64,000 bases of DNA from Dehalococcoidia bacterium (lineage in GTDB: Bacteria; Chloroflexota; Dehalococcoidia; Lucifugimonadales; SHYT01), in assembly GCA_009692665.1 (NCBI GenBank), contig SHYT01000001.1:1-64000 (forward strand), written 5' to 3'. Under the pieces are notes generated by a model. It saw nothing but the letters and a program-made list of their open reading frames with translations, was not told the origin of the DNA and did not search any database. Below are positions 1 through 8,750 of the stretch, piece by piece; the stretch's first letter is position 1; every line of letters starts with the position of its first letter. Both the position numbers and the translations under genes were made by a program.

Positions 1-1
1 G

Positions 2-118
2 CGCTTTGGGTCCTACAAGCAGCTGGCCGCCTCCAGCGCTTTCCGCTTCGCCCACCCTAACCAGCAGGCCGCCGGCGCACCAAAGCCCCCCACTATCCAG
101 GCGCAGAGGCCCGCATGA
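2..118 (+). CDS. 3' end of an unidentified protein (partial)
   Basis: An open frame enters from the left edge and runs 38 codons to a TGA at 116-118. Codons favour G or C at the third position, as in the real genes here. The stop overlaps the ATG of the next gene as ATGA, the usual arrangement of translationally coupled genes. The visible tail is rich in Ala, Pro and Gln and shows no motif, so the product cannot be named. The coupling is the main support, because the start lies outside the window. Confidence 0.5.
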   Translation, partial: RFGSYKQLAASSAFRFAHPNQQAAGAPKPPTIQAQRPA

Positions 119-468
119 GAACCGTCCGCATCGCTCCCTTCGGTTCGGAACAGGAGGCACTTTGCCAGCAACTCCTCTGGCGGGGAGTCGCCTTCATACA
201 GAAAGAGCATATCCCGTCTAGCATCTGGCAGCGGAGCCGCAACGCGCCGGGCGGTTATGCAGAGAACTGGATCATAAGGCTAGAACGCGCCCTCACGCCC
301 CCGGGCACATACGTACCGGCTGACGCGATGCGTGTGGTAAAGTTCCACCTTGCGTTCATCCACCAGTTCGGGATTGAACGCTGGCTTGAAGAGGCGTCTA
401 AGAACGCGAAACAGCCATCGGACTTCTTTGAATGGCAGGCAGAGGAAGAAAAGGACGCCATTAGCTAG
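115..468 (+). CDS. hypothetical protein, 117 aa
   Basis: The ATG at 115 overlaps the stop of the upstream frame, and a strong hairpin lies just after the TAG, so the gene looks like the last of an operon. The product is a soluble, mixed-charge protein with several Trp residues and an acidic C-terminus (QAEEEKDA). There is no signal peptide, membrane segment or known motif. I do not recognise a family. Good third-position GC and the operon context support it being real; function is unknown. Confidence 0.6.
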   Translation: MRTVRIAPFGSEQEALCQQLLWRGVAFIQKEHIPSSIWQRSRNAPGGYAENWIIRLERALTPPGTYVPADAMRVVKFHLAFIHQFGIERWLEEASKNAKQPSDFFEWQAEEEKDAIS

Positions 469-492
469 AAGGCATTGGAGTACTGCTTGCAT

Positions 493-527
493 AATGAGCG
501 CCTCTGTACATTGCAGAGGCGCTCATT
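493..527. terminator. bidirectional hairpin terminator
   Basis: A 14-bp perfect inverted repeat (AATGAGCGCCTCTG at 493-506 and its complement at 514-527) lies between two convergent genes ending at 468 (+) and 530 (-). It probably serves both. Confidence 0.8.
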
Positions 528-529
528 CA

Positions 530-838
530 TTAATCGTCAAGCGGCCTGTCAACATCATCGCGCCAAAGGCGCACCACCGCCCGCCCCTGAACGTAGGGAT
601 CCATGCGGCGCGTCGTTTCCAGGCGATCTGGATTCTTAGACCATGCTTCCCACGATGCGATATCGGCCCACTGCGTGACCGTCATTACGATAGCCGGGCT
701 ATACATATCCACAAGCGTTCGGCCAGAGACAAAGCCCTGTTGGCGCACAGCTTTTGACCGGAGCTCTCGAAGCAGCTCTACGACTTCCTCTTGCGTGCCT
801 GGAATGATCTTCCGTTCAACGAACAACCACACAGCCAT
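530..838 (-). CDS. antibiotic biosynthesis monooxygenase (ABM) domain protein
   Basis: This 102-residue protein has the size and pattern of the dimeric ferredoxin-like ABM fold. An N-terminal strand (VWLFVERKIIPGT) is followed by a helix, the central 'GFVSGRTLVD' strand, and a Trp-containing 'WADIASWEAWSKNPDR' helix. Family members include cofactor-free monooxygenases, haem-degrading enzymes and many uncharacterised proteins. Nothing here fixes the substrate. The gene stands alone on the minus strand and ends at the shared hairpin. The fold is fairly sure; an enzymatic role is only possible. Confidence 0.8.
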   Translation of the reverse strand: MAVWLFVERKIIPGTQEEVVELLRELRSKAVRQQGFVSGRTLVDMYSPAIVMTVTQWADIASWEAWSKNPDRLETTRRMDPYVQGRAVVRLWRDDVDRPLDD

Positions 839-1024
839 GTAGTCCGCCTCCAGTCGTGCGTGGCACCATCAGCAAGCACCGTTCTGAATGTCCACCGATA
901 GCCAGAGAGAAGTCTGGAACCCAAAGCGATACTCGTAGTGAAGCACGTACGCTCATGGATGTCTACAGAGCTTCTCGTCCTTCCACAGAGAAGCTATTGC
1001 CAGAAGCGGACCGAGAGAGAAGAG

Positions 1025-1101
1025 TGGTAGCGCGTACGGGAGTCGAACCCGTGGTCTCCACCTTGAGAGGGTGGCGTCCTTGGCCACTAGACGAACGCGC
1101 C
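1025..1101 (-). tRNA. tRNA-Glu (anticodon CTC)
   Basis: Read on the minus strand from 1101, the sequence folds as a cloverleaf. The 7-bp acceptor stem contains one G-U pair, the anticodon arm is CCACC-CTCTCAA-GGTGG with anticodon CTC, and the T arm contains GGTTCGACTCC. The 3' CCA is encoded (1025-1027). CTC reads GAG, giving glutamate. Confidence 0.95.
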
Positions 1102-1168
1102 AAGTTGCTGAAGCGTGTATATTGTAGCCGATATGCCACGCACCGCCAACCGCACAGGAGGCCCCGCC

Positions 1169-2191
1169 ATGCAAGTAATCACCGGCTTCGAGGCGCGCCA
1201 GCTTACAGATCTAGCATCCCAGGCAAAGCTGGCCGAACAACTCGGTTTTGATGGCCTGTCCTTCGCCGAGGCAACCATAGATCCGTTCCTCCCCTGCACC
1301 GTCGCGCTGGAGCACACACAGAGCATTGCGGTTGGCACCAGCATCGCGCTCGCATTCCCGCGCAGCCCCATGTCCATGGCGTACACCGCCTGGACGCTTC
1401 AGGCGCTGGGCAAGGGGCGGTTTACCTTGGGCCTCGGCACTCAGGTGCGCGGGCACATCCAGCGGCGCTACAGCGTGCCATGGGTAGCCCCTGCGGCCCG
1501 CATGCGCGAGTACATCCTCTCCCTCCGCGCCATCTTTGCCTGCTGGCAAAGCGGCACGCCCCTTCAGTTCGCGGGCAAGCATTACCAATTCAGCCTGATG
1601 ACGCCGGATTTCAGTCCATCCAAGCTGGACACCCACCCTCCACGCATTGCTGTTGCCGCCGTTGGACCAGCCATCACGCGTCTAGCAGGAGAGATGTGTG
1701 ACGGTGTCATCCTCCACCCATTCACCACCGCCAAGTATGTACAGGAGGTGACCCTGCCAAACCTGGAACAAGGTGCGCAGCGTGCGGGTAGAGGGTTGCG
1801 AGATGTAGCTATTACCGGTGGAGGCTTCATTATCACCGGCCCAAGCCAGGCGGACGTAAACCAGCGGTACGAAGAGGCCAGGCGCCGCGTGGCGTTCTAC
1901 GCTTCCACACGTTCGTACCATGGCGTGCTGGAAGTCCACGGGTGGCGAGACATCGGCGTTGCGCTCTACAGGCTGTCTGTTCAAGGACAGTGGGACAAGA
2001 TGCCCGCCCTGGTGTCAGACGCGATGATGGACGCCTTCTGTGTCACCGGCACCTATGATGTCATCGCGCGCAGAATCCGTGATAGGTACGCCAGCTACGC
2101 CACGGCGATCAACCTCTCGCTCCCACCGTCAGCGGCGGCTGCCGACCTGGCTGCGGTGCGGCAAATTATTAAGGACATACACACAGCATAA
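1169..2191 (+). CDS. LLM-class F420-dependent oxidoreductase
   Basis: This 340-residue protein has the luciferase-like (alpha/beta)8 barrel signature: 'AKLAEQLGFDGLSFAEATIDPF' early, 'TSIALAFPRSP' strand 3, 'GRFTLGLGTQ' and a C-terminal 'DVIARRIRDRY' helix. Such enzymes usually move hydride between reduced coenzyme F420 and an organic substrate. It most resembles the actinobacterial/chloroflexal F420 group rather than FMN luciferases. I place the start at 1169, behind AGGAG at 1156-1160; an in-frame codon at 1115 would add 18 unlikely residues. An NADPH:F420 reductase gene 3 kb away supports F420 use. The substrate is unknown. Confidence 0.85.
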   Translation: MQVITGFEARQLTDLASQAKLAEQLGFDGLSFAEATIDPFLPCTVALEHTQSIAVGTSIALAFPRSPMSMAYTAWTLQALGKGRFTLGLGTQVRGHIQRRYSVPWVAPAARMREYILSLRAIFACWQSGTPLQFAGKHYQFSLMTPDFSPSKLDTHPPRIAVAAVGPAITRLAGEMCDGVILHPFTTAKYVQEVTLPNLEQGAQRAGRGLRDVAITGGGFIITGPSQADVNQRYEEARRRVAFYASTRSYHGVLEVHGWRDIGVALYRLSVQGQWDKMPALVSDAMMDAFCVTGTYDVIARRIRDRYASYATAINLSLPPSAAAADLAAVRQIIKDIHTA

Positions 2192-2470
2192 ATGTGGCGT
2201 GCGTCACATGGTCTATGAGCACTGCGGCAGCGCGGTACGACCTTAGTCCACTTACCTCGCTGAGCTCCGCCCCCTCTAGAGCGTGGCTCGGTTTCCACTC
2301 CAAGCTTGACCACTTCGCCATCACTGGTGTGTGTGCGAAGTGTGCTGCAAAGCAACAATAGCAAGGCTCATACCTCACTTTTGTCACGATAGTTGGTTAT
2401 GACATCTCTGTGAAAGCTTTTGCTCGTTTCCGTGAGACCTAGTTGACCCCAACTAGACTGTTTGCACTAA

Positions 2471-2641
2471 ATGGAAACGCTGGACATCACCCTCGCGGAT
2501 GGCGCTGGCGGCCCGGCGCAGGCCCCTACAGACTATGTGTACGGTGACCACCGCGAGCCATACCAGGAGGCGGGGCTATGGGGCATTCTCCGCGTCCTTC
2601 TCCCAGGCAACACCCTCATCAAAAAACTAGGCTCCCCGTAA
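2471..2641 (+). pseudogene. possible C-terminal remnant of a multicopper oxidase
   Basis: A 56-codon frame with coding-like codon use encodes 'DYVYGDHREPYQEAGLWGIL' and a short tail. The pattern of a 'GDH' turn followed by 'GLWG' recalls the last cupredoxin strand and C-terminus of some multicopper oxidases. There is no ribosome binding site, and the rest of the gene is absent upstream. It is therefore most likely a leftover 3' fragment. The family call is from memory of the pattern only; it could be a small orphan gene. Confidence 0.4.
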
Positions 2642-2781
2642 GCTCCCAAACATGTCGTCACTCCACCGTGTGCTGCCCTCTCACAAGCCAACCACCTTTG
2701 GAGTACACCCCGCCGAAGTGACATACGCAGCCTTCATCCGTGTCATAAGCACCCAACACCAGCCAGCGCACCATGGGGCGC

Positions 2782-2787
2782 TATAAT
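2782..2787 (+). promoter_or_regulatory. candidate -10 element upstream of the acyl-CoA dehydrogenase gene
   Basis: A perfect TATAAT lies 51 bases ahead of the start codon. There is no good -35 match at the right spacing, so this is tentative. Confidence 0.35.
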
Positions 2788-2837
2788 GGCCGCATCACAT
2801 GCAAGCCGTATCGCGCGCTTGTTGCCAGGGAGGCCCC

Positions 2838-3986
2838 ATGGCAGACATCATGCTGAATGAAGAAGAACGCATGCTCCGCGCCGCGGTGCGTGAGTTTGCC
2901 GAGAGAGATGTTGCTCCCCACGCTTCTGCTATTGATGAAGCCGAGTACTTTTCCATGGACACCTGGAAGGGCATGGCCCGCATGGGTCTCTTCGGCCTTG
3001 CTCTTGATCCCAAATTTGGCGGCGGCGGCGGCGGCATCAAATCCGTCGCCGTCGTCACGGAAGAGATTGCCAGAGTTTGCGCCGCCACCGCCGTCACGTA
3101 CCTTGTGCAAGTTGCCCTTGCAGGCTACCCCATTAGCACCTTTGGCAACGACAAACAGAAAGCCCGCTGGCTTGCCCCCATAATCTCCGGCGAGACAATT
3201 GGCGCTTTCTGTCTTACCGAGCCCACCAGCGGCAGCGACGCTGCAGCCGCCTCCACTATCGCCAAGAAAGTGAATGGCGGCTACTCGCTCAGTGGCAGCA
3301 AGACGTTCATCACGAATGGCTCCGTCGGCAACACCCTTGTCGTTTTCGCCACTACGGATCGGAAGCTCAAGCACAAAGGGTTCGTGTCACTTGTCTTGGA
3401 CCGCCAGATGAAGGGCATCACAGCTCAGAAGATAACCGGCAAAATGGGCATCCGTGGCTCAGACACGGCCACCATCTTCTTCGATAATGTGGAAGTACCG
3501 GAGGACCACCGCCTTGGCAATGAAGGCGACGGGTTCAAAGTAGCCATGCAGACCCTGGACCACAGCCGCATCGCCATCGCCGCACAAGCCGTCGGCATCG
3601 CACAGGGCGCTTACGAAGAAGCCGTGCGCCACGCCAAGCAGCGCCAGGCCTTCGGCAAGGCCATTGCGGAGTTCCAGGCCATCCAGTTCTACCTGGCGGA
3701 CATGGCCATGCGCCTGGAAGCCTCCCGGCTCCTCACCTACCAAGCCGCCACCCTCAAAGACAGCGGCCAGCCCTTCGTGAAGCACGCCTCCATGGCAAAA
3801 GCCTTCGCTTCAGAAAGCTCCGTCTTCATCACCGATCGGGCCGTCCAAATCTTTGGCGGCTACGGCTATATCCGCGAGGCCAAGGTGGAGCGGTTCTACC
3901 GTGACGCTCGCGTCACCCCTATCTATGAAGGCACTTCGGAAATCCAGCGCCTCATGATTACCCGCTACCTCTTGCAAGAAACCTAG
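2838..3986 (+). CDS. acyl-CoA dehydrogenase
   Basis: This 382-residue flavoprotein oxidises an acyl-CoA to the trans-2-enoyl-CoA, passing electrons to ETF. The whole family pattern is visible: N-terminal helices, the FAD/substrate segment 'FCLTEPTSGSDAA', the beta domain with 'KTFITNG' and 'MGIRGSDTA', the 'RQAFGKAI' helix, and the C-terminal 'QIFGGYGYIREAKVERFYRD'. The catalytic base is the Glu of 'IYEGTSEIQR' (about residue 364), the position used in short- and medium-chain enzymes. I start at 2838 behind AGGGAGG; the frame also opens 13 codons earlier. The thiolase 110 bases downstream suggests one degradative module. Chain length cannot be read. Confidence 0.93.
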   Translation: MADIMLNEEERMLRAAVREFAERDVAPHASAIDEAEYFSMDTWKGMARMGLFGLALDPKFGGGGGGIKSVAVVTEEIARVCAATAVTYLVQVALAGYPISTFGNDKQKARWLAPIISGETIGAFCLTEPTSGSDAAAASTIAKKVNGGYSLSGSKTFITNGSVGNTLVVFATTDRKLKHKGFVSLVLDRQMKGITAQKITGKMGIRGSDTATIFFDNVEVPEDHRLGNEGDGFKVAMQTLDHSRIAIAAQAVGIAQGAYEEAVRHAKQRQAFGKAIAEFQAIQFYLADMAMRLEASRLLTYQAATLKDSGQPFVKHASMAKAFASESSVFITDRAVQIFGGYGYIREAKVERFYRDARVTPIYEGTSEIQRLMITRYLLQET

Positions 3987-4096
3987 GTGCATCGCAGAAT
4001 ACAAGAGCGCATCACATATGTGCAGAGTACACTCATACCACCTTTTACAAGGAAGGGGTGAGGGTAGGTCCAGGCACCCAAAAAGGAGAGCACACC

Positions 4097-5278
4097 ATGG
4101 AACAAGCAGTTATCGTTAGCGCCGCCCGCACCCCTGTTGGCAGCTTCGGCGGGAGTCTCGCCGAAATCCCTGTCCACAAGCTCGGCTCAGTCGCTATTGC
4201 CGAGGCCGTGAAGCGCGCCGGCATTCAGGCCGACCAGATTGAAGAGGTCCTTATGGGCAACGTCCTCAGCGCGGGCGCAGGCATGAACGTGGCCCGCCAG
4301 GCCGCGCTGGACGCCAAGCTACCGATTAGCGTTCCCGCAACCATTATCAACAAGGTCTGCGGCTCCAGTATCAAAACGGTTGCCCTTGCCGCGCAGGCTA
4401 TCCGCGTCGGTGACGCCGATATCATTGTGGCGGGCGGCATGGAGAGCATGAGCAACGCGCCCTACCTGCTTTCCAAAGCCCGCTACGGCTACCGCCTTGG
4501 TCACGGCGAGCTCCTGGACTCCATCCTCAGCGATGGGCTCACGTGCAGCATCGCCCACTGCCACATGGGCATTACCTCGGAAAACCTTTCCACCCAGTAT
4601 GAAATCTCCCGCGATGAGCAGGACCGTTTCGCGCTGACCAGCCAACAGCGCGCGGCCAAGGCCGTGGCCGATGGCAAATTCAATGATGAAATTGTGAAGG
4701 TTACCGTGCCGCAAGCCCGCGGGGAGGCAAAGGTTGTGGACAAGGACGAGCACCTCCGCCCAGACACGTCCATGGAACGCCTTGCGCGCTTGCGCCCTGC
4801 CTTTAAGGAGGGTGGCACGGTCACTGCCGGCAACGCGTCCGGCATCAACGACGCCGGGGCCGCCTTTGTCGTCATGTCCACCACTCGCGCCCAGCAACTC
4901 AACATGAAGCCCATGGCTATCATCCGCAGTTACGCCTCCGCCGGCGTCCAGCCGGAGATCATGGGCATTGGCCCTGTGCCCGCCATCCGCAAGGCGCTTG
5001 AGAAGGGGGGGCTACGGCTGGAGGATATGGACCTTATCGAGCTGAATGAGGCTTTCGCCGGCCAGTCTCTGGCTGTCGGTCGTGAGCTGAACCTTGACTG
5101 GAACAAGGTCAACGTCAATGGAGGCGCCATCGCGCTCGGCCACCCCCTCGGCGCTAGCGGTGCGCGCATCCTCACCACTCTCCTCTACGAGATGAAACGC
5201 CGCCATAGCCACTATGGCCTGGTCAGTCTTTGCATCGGCGGCGGTCAGGGCATCGCAATGGTCGTCGAGGCGGCCTAA
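4097..5278 (+). CDS. acetyl-CoA C-acetyltransferase (thiolase)
   Basis: This 393-residue thiolase II-type enzyme condenses or cleaves acetoacetyl-CoA and 3-ketoacyl-CoA. The nucleophile Cys88 is in '[11 protein letters not shown]', the catalytic His349 in '[10 protein letters not shown]' and the acid/base Cys379 in 'CIGGGQG', and 'NEAFAGQ' is present. Length is normal for the degradative/biosynthetic thiolases. The start at 4097 follows AAAGGAG with an 8-base spacing. It sits behind the acyl-CoA dehydrogenase on the same strand and ends at a strong hairpin, so the two probably share an operon for fatty-acid or branched acyl-CoA turnover. Direction in vivo is not evident. Confidence 0.93.
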   Translation: MEQAVIVSAARTPVGSFGGSLAEIPVHKLGSVAIAEAVKRAGIQADQIEEVLMGNVLSAGAGMNVARQAALDAKLPISVPATIINKVCGSSIKTVALAAQAIRVGDADIIVAGGMESMSNAPYLLSKARYGYRLGHGELLDSILSDGLTCSIAHCHMGITSENLSTQYEISRDEQDRFALTSQQRAAKAVADGKFNDEIVKVTVPQARGEAKVVDKDEHLRPDTSMERLARLRPAFKEGGTVTAGNASGINDAGAAFVVMSTTRAQQLNMKPMAIIRSYASAGVQPEIMGIGPVPAIRKALEKGGLRLEDMDLIELNEAFAGQSLAVGRELNLDWNKVNVNGGAIALGHPLGASGARILTTLLYEMKRRHSHYGLVSLCIGGGQGIAMVVEAA

Positions 5279-5283
5279 AAGCA

Positions 5284-5325
5284 GTACGCAGGAGCGTTCT
5301 TCCGTGGAAGAACGCTCCTGCGTAC
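5284..5325. terminator. 20-bp perfect hairpin terminator
   Basis: Arms at 5284-5303 and 5306-5325 are exact complements. The hairpin sits between the convergent thiolase and NADPH:F420 reductase genes and probably stops both. Confidence 0.85.
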
Positions 5326-5346
5326 CAAGACAGGCTGGGCTGCCTA

Positions 5347-5994
5347 CTAGAACCCTACAAACTTAATGCTCGCGTGCGCCTTATAAATCCGGTTGATCCG
5401 CAAGATAAGCGTCGTCAGGTCTTCTACAATTGACGCATAGTCCAACTGCCCGCCATCCACCGCGCGCACGCCTTTGACCTTCTGGGCCAGCGCCATGATC
5501 TTGCCCTTTGCCTCCCGGTCGTCGCCGCAGACAATTACGTCACACTCCAGCGCCTTGTCCGGAATCAGCAGTTCCTCAGCGCTTAGGTTCTGGAACGCGG
5601 CAACCACTTTCGCCGATGGCACAATCTTCTGCGCCTGCTGCGCCGCGGAGCCCTCCGGCACCCGCACAACCCTGGGGCGCCCACCTTCAAAGACCAGGGG
5701 CGCCACCACATCCAAGATTAGCTTGCCATCAAGCTGCGCCTTTAAGCCCTCGATTGTAGACTTGTGGCCGTCGTACGGGACAGAGATGCAGACAATATCA
5801 GCCTTCGCAGCCGCCGTCGCATTATCCGCGCCAGTGATGTTCACGCCACCGCGGACTGCTAGCAACTCTTTCGCAGCCGCTTCCGCACGTGCCGCATCCC
5901 GCGAGCCGATAATGACATGCTCGCCGCCCATGGCCCATCGCAAGGCCAGTCCACGTCCCTCGGGCCCAGTCCCACCAATAACCGCTATTGTCAC
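5347..5994 (-). CDS. npdG: NADPH-dependent F420 reductase
   Basis: This 215-residue Rossmann protein starts 'TIAVIGGTGPEGRGLALRW', the NADP-binding motif characteristic of Fno/NpdG. It continues with 'HVIIGSRDAARAEAAA', a two-Arg segment typical of NADPH specificity, and 'DIVCISVPY'. The enzyme exchanges hydride between NADPH and F420, supplying F420H2 to enzymes such as the oxidoreductase at 1.2 kb. I choose the GTG at 5994 because GGGAGG lies five bases upstream and the protein then begins directly at the first beta strand. The frame extends five codons further. It is a single-gene unit. Confidence 0.9.
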   Translation of the reverse strand: MTIAVIGGTGPEGRGLALRWAMGGEHVIIGSRDAARAEAAAKELLAVRGGVNITGADNATAAAKADIVCISVPYDGHKSTIEGLKAQLDGKLILDVVAPLVFEGGRPRVVRVPEGSAAQQAQKIVPSAKVVAAFQNLSAEELLIPDKALECDVIVCGDDREAKGKIMALAQKVKGVRAVDGGQLDYASIVEDLTTLILRINRIYKAHASIKFVGF

Positions 5995-6117
5995 GTTTGC
6001 CTCCCGCACGCACAGAGACCACTATGATCCCGCGCTGCATACGGTACCACAAATGGATGCTTGCGGGCCAAACTAACGTGGTGTCTGCAAAAAGAATCTG
6101 GCTCAAACTATAAAGGA

Positions 6118-6143
6118 AAGGAGCGGGCATATGCCCGCTCCTT
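6118..6143. terminator. palindromic hairpin terminator
   Basis: A 26-base perfect palindrome (AAGGAGCGGGCAT and its complement) lies downstream of the YtxH-like gene on the minus strand. Confidence 0.75.
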
Positions 6144-6171
6144 CAGATTCCAAAGACCAGTACCGCCTATA

Positions 6172-6369
6172 TTAGGTTCCGGTGCGCTCTTCGCTACCAG
6201 CAAAGCGCTCACGCACCTGCTTCATGCCGTCCTGTGCCTGGTCGCGCCACGACTTCGCATTTTCCGTAAGACGCGTTCGCGTTTCGCTCCCAGGTGCAGG
6301 CGCCAATAAGACGCCAGCCGCAATACCGGCCATCGCACCAATGACAAACCACCCAAACTCACTGCGCAT
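6172..6369 (-). CDS. YtxH-like small membrane protein, 65 aa
   Basis: The protein begins 'MRSEFGWFVIGAMAGIAAGV' and continues 'LLAPAPGSETRTRL', the glycine-rich single membrane helix and 'LLAPxxGxETR' turn typical of YtxH-domain proteins. A charged amphipathic helix with 'RDQAQDGMKQVRERF' follows. YtxH proteins are often stress-linked in Firmicutes, but a molecular role is not known. The start at 6369 follows GGAGG with good spacing. A hairpin closes the gene. Confidence 0.8.
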   Translation of the reverse strand: MRSEFGWFVIGAMAGIAAGVLLAPAPGSETRTRLTENAKSWRDQAQDGMKQVRERFAGSEERTGT

Positions 6370-6604
6370 CTTGTACCTCCTTATCACATCACCACATCCG
6401 ACTTGGCCTGCCAATACATCCCTACTATAAGCGCCTTGCAGGCTACTCATCTTCGCATAAAAAGACGATGCTGCAGGTGGCGTTTCGCCAACCTTGCCAT
6501 CGAAGCGCTTGTGTTCAAGTCGTCCTTGGCCAGCGATTACGCCCCGCCAATCCCTCGGGGTCTTATGCGATTAACGCTTCTCATTCATAGCAGTAGGAGA
6601 CGTT

Positions 6605-6904
6605 ATGTCTATGCGTCAGATAACAGAGGCTAAAGAGGAAACAGTACGGGCAAGGAGGGATATTGCTATGGTGAGCCGCCCAGATTTCTCATATGGCAAA
6701 GACCAAAAGGAACAAGTCAAATCGCCAGTGCCAAAAGTATCTCCGGAGGATAGAGAAGAGCTTGTGAACGAGCCTGACGGTATTCAGACAGTAGCTGAGA
6801 CGCAGGGTGACATCACAGTAATCAATCGCGATGTGCTTCCCCCGGAGAATCCCCAGTCCGATGAGATCACCACCGTAGCTCATGAGCGTCGGGAAGCGGC
6901 CTAA
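6605..6904 (+). CDS. hypothetical hydrophilic protein, 99 aa
   Basis: The ATG at 6605 follows AGGAGA at ideal distance, and a hairpin with a T-run lies 36 bases past the stop, so the unit is well bounded. The product is highly charged, low in hydrophobic residues and probably disordered: 'EETVRARRDIAMVSRPDF' then many Glu, Asp, Pro and Thr. No cysteine or recognisable domain is present. Its proximity to the YtxH-like gene (divergent) hints at a stress role, but that is speculation. Confidence 0.6.
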   Translation: MSMRQITEAKEETVRARRDIAMVSRPDFSYGKDQKEQVKSPVPKVSPEDREELVNEPDGIQTVAETQGDITVINRDVLPPENPQSDEITTVAHERREAA

Positions 6905-6939
6905 GTCCCCGACTGAACGAACACCGGGTATAGACGCTG

Positions 6940-6979
6940 AGACCGCTAGACTGTAGAAAACGGTCTGGCGGTCTTTCTT
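6940..6979 (+). terminator. hairpin terminator with T-tract
   Basis: AGACCGCTAGAC (6940-6951) pairs with GTCTGGCGGTCT (6963-6974) with one wobble, followed by a T-rich run. Confidence 0.75.
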
Positions 6980-7088
6980 TGCGGCAATCTTTTGCTGAAA
7001 AGAGAGCGTACCTTCTTTTGGTTCTCTTTCTCTACCCCGGTGTCTACTTTCTTTGCTATGCTATGCCAACCCCGTAACCAGGTGACCA

Positions 7089-8543
7089 ATGCTCAACGGC
7101 AACACTGCCCGCACCACTTTATGGCTGCTCACCATTGCAGCGGCCACGCTCATAGCCATTACATCTGCCTGCTCACCAACCCCCGCGACATCCACCACGG
7201 CGGCCTCGCAGAATCCGGCCATCTCGACAGCTGTGCCTGCGCTGCATGTCCACTCTGAACCTGAGGTAGCGCCTGCACCAACGCTACCAGAACACGTCCA
7301 CCCAGTGCCCACAGCTACCCCAACACCTCCGCCGCTTCCACAGCCACCACCACCCGTGCCAGTGGCAGGACAGCGCACGCCAACACTCCCTTGCACAAGC
7401 ACCCAACTTTTCCCGCAGCGCACCCAGCGCTCGCTTGCCGTGGACCCCACCAACGAACAGAAGCTGTACATAGGCGTAGAGCAGGACGGCTTTTTCAAGA
7501 GCACCGACGGTGGCAAGACCTGGCAGCGCGCCACCAACGGCCTTAAGGCCTGGCAGCGCACAGACGGCACCGGCCCCTGCTACGAGGAGTTCTATGAGAC
7601 GGTCATCAACCCCAAGAACCCTGACCAGATGTGCATTGCCATGGCGGGCGGGCCGGGCATTGTGAGCACGCCGGCAATGCCCACCAACAACGGGGTGTAC
7701 TGCTCCCAGAACGCGGGCGCCACGTGGACGCAAATGGTCTCGCCGACCATGAACCTGGCGGTGTATGCGCTCGTGGCTGACCCGCGGGACTTCAACGTCA
7801 TGTACGCGGGCGTCAACGGTGGGCCGTGCTCCAACGGGCCGCCCATCTGCGCGGTTGACCAGTACTTCAACACCACCGGCGCCATCTACAAGACCACCGA
7901 CGGCGGCAAGACGTGGACAGAGCTGAACGCGCTCTACACCGCGGACATGCGCGTTATCGTCCTCAAGCTGGACGAGCTCAACCCGGACGTGGTCATAGCC
8001 GCCACGTTCTCCAAGCTGCCGCCTGTGCAGGCGGGGCCGGGTGCGTTTGGGGACTTGAAGCAAACGGGAGTGCTCCGCAGCACGGACGGCGGCAACACGT
8101 GGAAGTCATCCATAACTGGCATGACCACGAATAAAAATGAGCAGGCGTTGCTGATGATGGCCTCGGCCCCAACCAACGGCAACAACGTATACGTTACCGC
8201 GTCAGCCAACCAGGGGTACTACTCCACGGACGGCGGCGTCACGTTCACCAAGTCGACCCGCCTGGACACCTACGCCTATGACCCGCACGATCCGTCCGGA
8301 ATGCACATGCTGGGCGCAAGCGAGACCATTCGAGAGAGCATGGACGGTGGCAAGACGTGGACCAACAAGTCGCCTGTACCGGGGCTTGCAGTCGGGAGCC
8401 GCGCGGTGCCCACGGACATTGAGTTCGGCCGCATTACTCCGGGCTTGGTCTACCTGGCAGGGCCGAACGCCACGCTCTACAGATCTTCCAACGGTGGCAG
8501 CACCTGGGTCCAAATCCTCTCGGCAGACAAGCTGCCCAAGTAG
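7089..8543 (+). CDS. lipoprotein with Asp-box (BNR) beta-propeller
   Basis: A lipoprotein signal ends in the lipobox 'ITSAC' near residue 28. An Ala/Thr/Pro linker of about 70 residues follows, then a globular domain. The domain carries at least six Asp-box motifs of the form S-x-D-G-G-x-T-W, for example 'KSTDGGKTWQR', 'KTTDGGKTWTE', 'RSTDGGNTWKS', 'ESMDGGKTWTN' and 'RSSNGGSTWVQ'. Such motifs cap blades in sialidase, sortilin and YCF48-type propellers. No sialidase Arg triad or Tyr/Glu pair is obvious, so binding is more likely than hydrolysis. It is anchored outside the membrane, stands alone, and its ligand is unknown. Confidence 0.85.
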   Translation: MLNGNTARTTLWLLTIAAATLIAITSACSPTPATSTTAASQNPAISTAVPALHVHSEPEVAPAPTLPEHVHPVPTATPTPPPLPQPPPPVPVAGQRTPTLPCTSTQLFPQRTQRSLAVDPTNEQKLYIGVEQDGFFKSTDGGKTWQRATNGLKAWQRTDGTGPCYEEFYETVINPKNPDQMCIAMAGGPGIVSTPAMPTNNGVYCSQNAGATWTQMVSPTMNLAVYALVADPRDFNVMYAGVNGGPCSNGPPICAVDQYFNTTGAIYKTTDGGKTWTELNALYTADMRVIVLKLDELNPDVVIAATFSKLPPVQAGPGAFGDLKQTGVLRSTDGGNTWKSSITGMTTNKNEQALLMMASAPTNGNNVYVTASANQGYYSTDGGVTFTKSTRLDTYAYDPHDPSGMHMLGASETIRESMDGGKTWTNKSPVPGLAVGSRAVPTDIEFGRITPGLVYLAGPNATLYRSSNGGSTWVQILSADKLPK

Positions 8544-8750
8544 CTTACGTACCTGGTCTACGACTGCGTGTGCGCCTGTCAGTGGTGGTGGTAGGCCTTC
8601 GTCACGCTCTCGATCTCATCTTTTCAGCTTAGAGCGCGGACTGTCGGCCTCTCCCGTGGCGCTCCCTCAATTCCACCAGCTTCCAATGTGCAACCGATTG
8701 CAAGTAGAATACGCGTAATCACAGTGACCAGACTGTCTGGGGTACAGAGC

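Larger units (their letters stand above)
2192..2837. other. intergenic stretch, largely non-coding
   Basis: About 650 bases separate the oxidoreductase from the acyl-CoA dehydrogenase. Apart from the remnant at 2471-2641 and the -10-like site near 2782, I see no convincing gene, hairpin or repeat. Confidence 0.6.
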
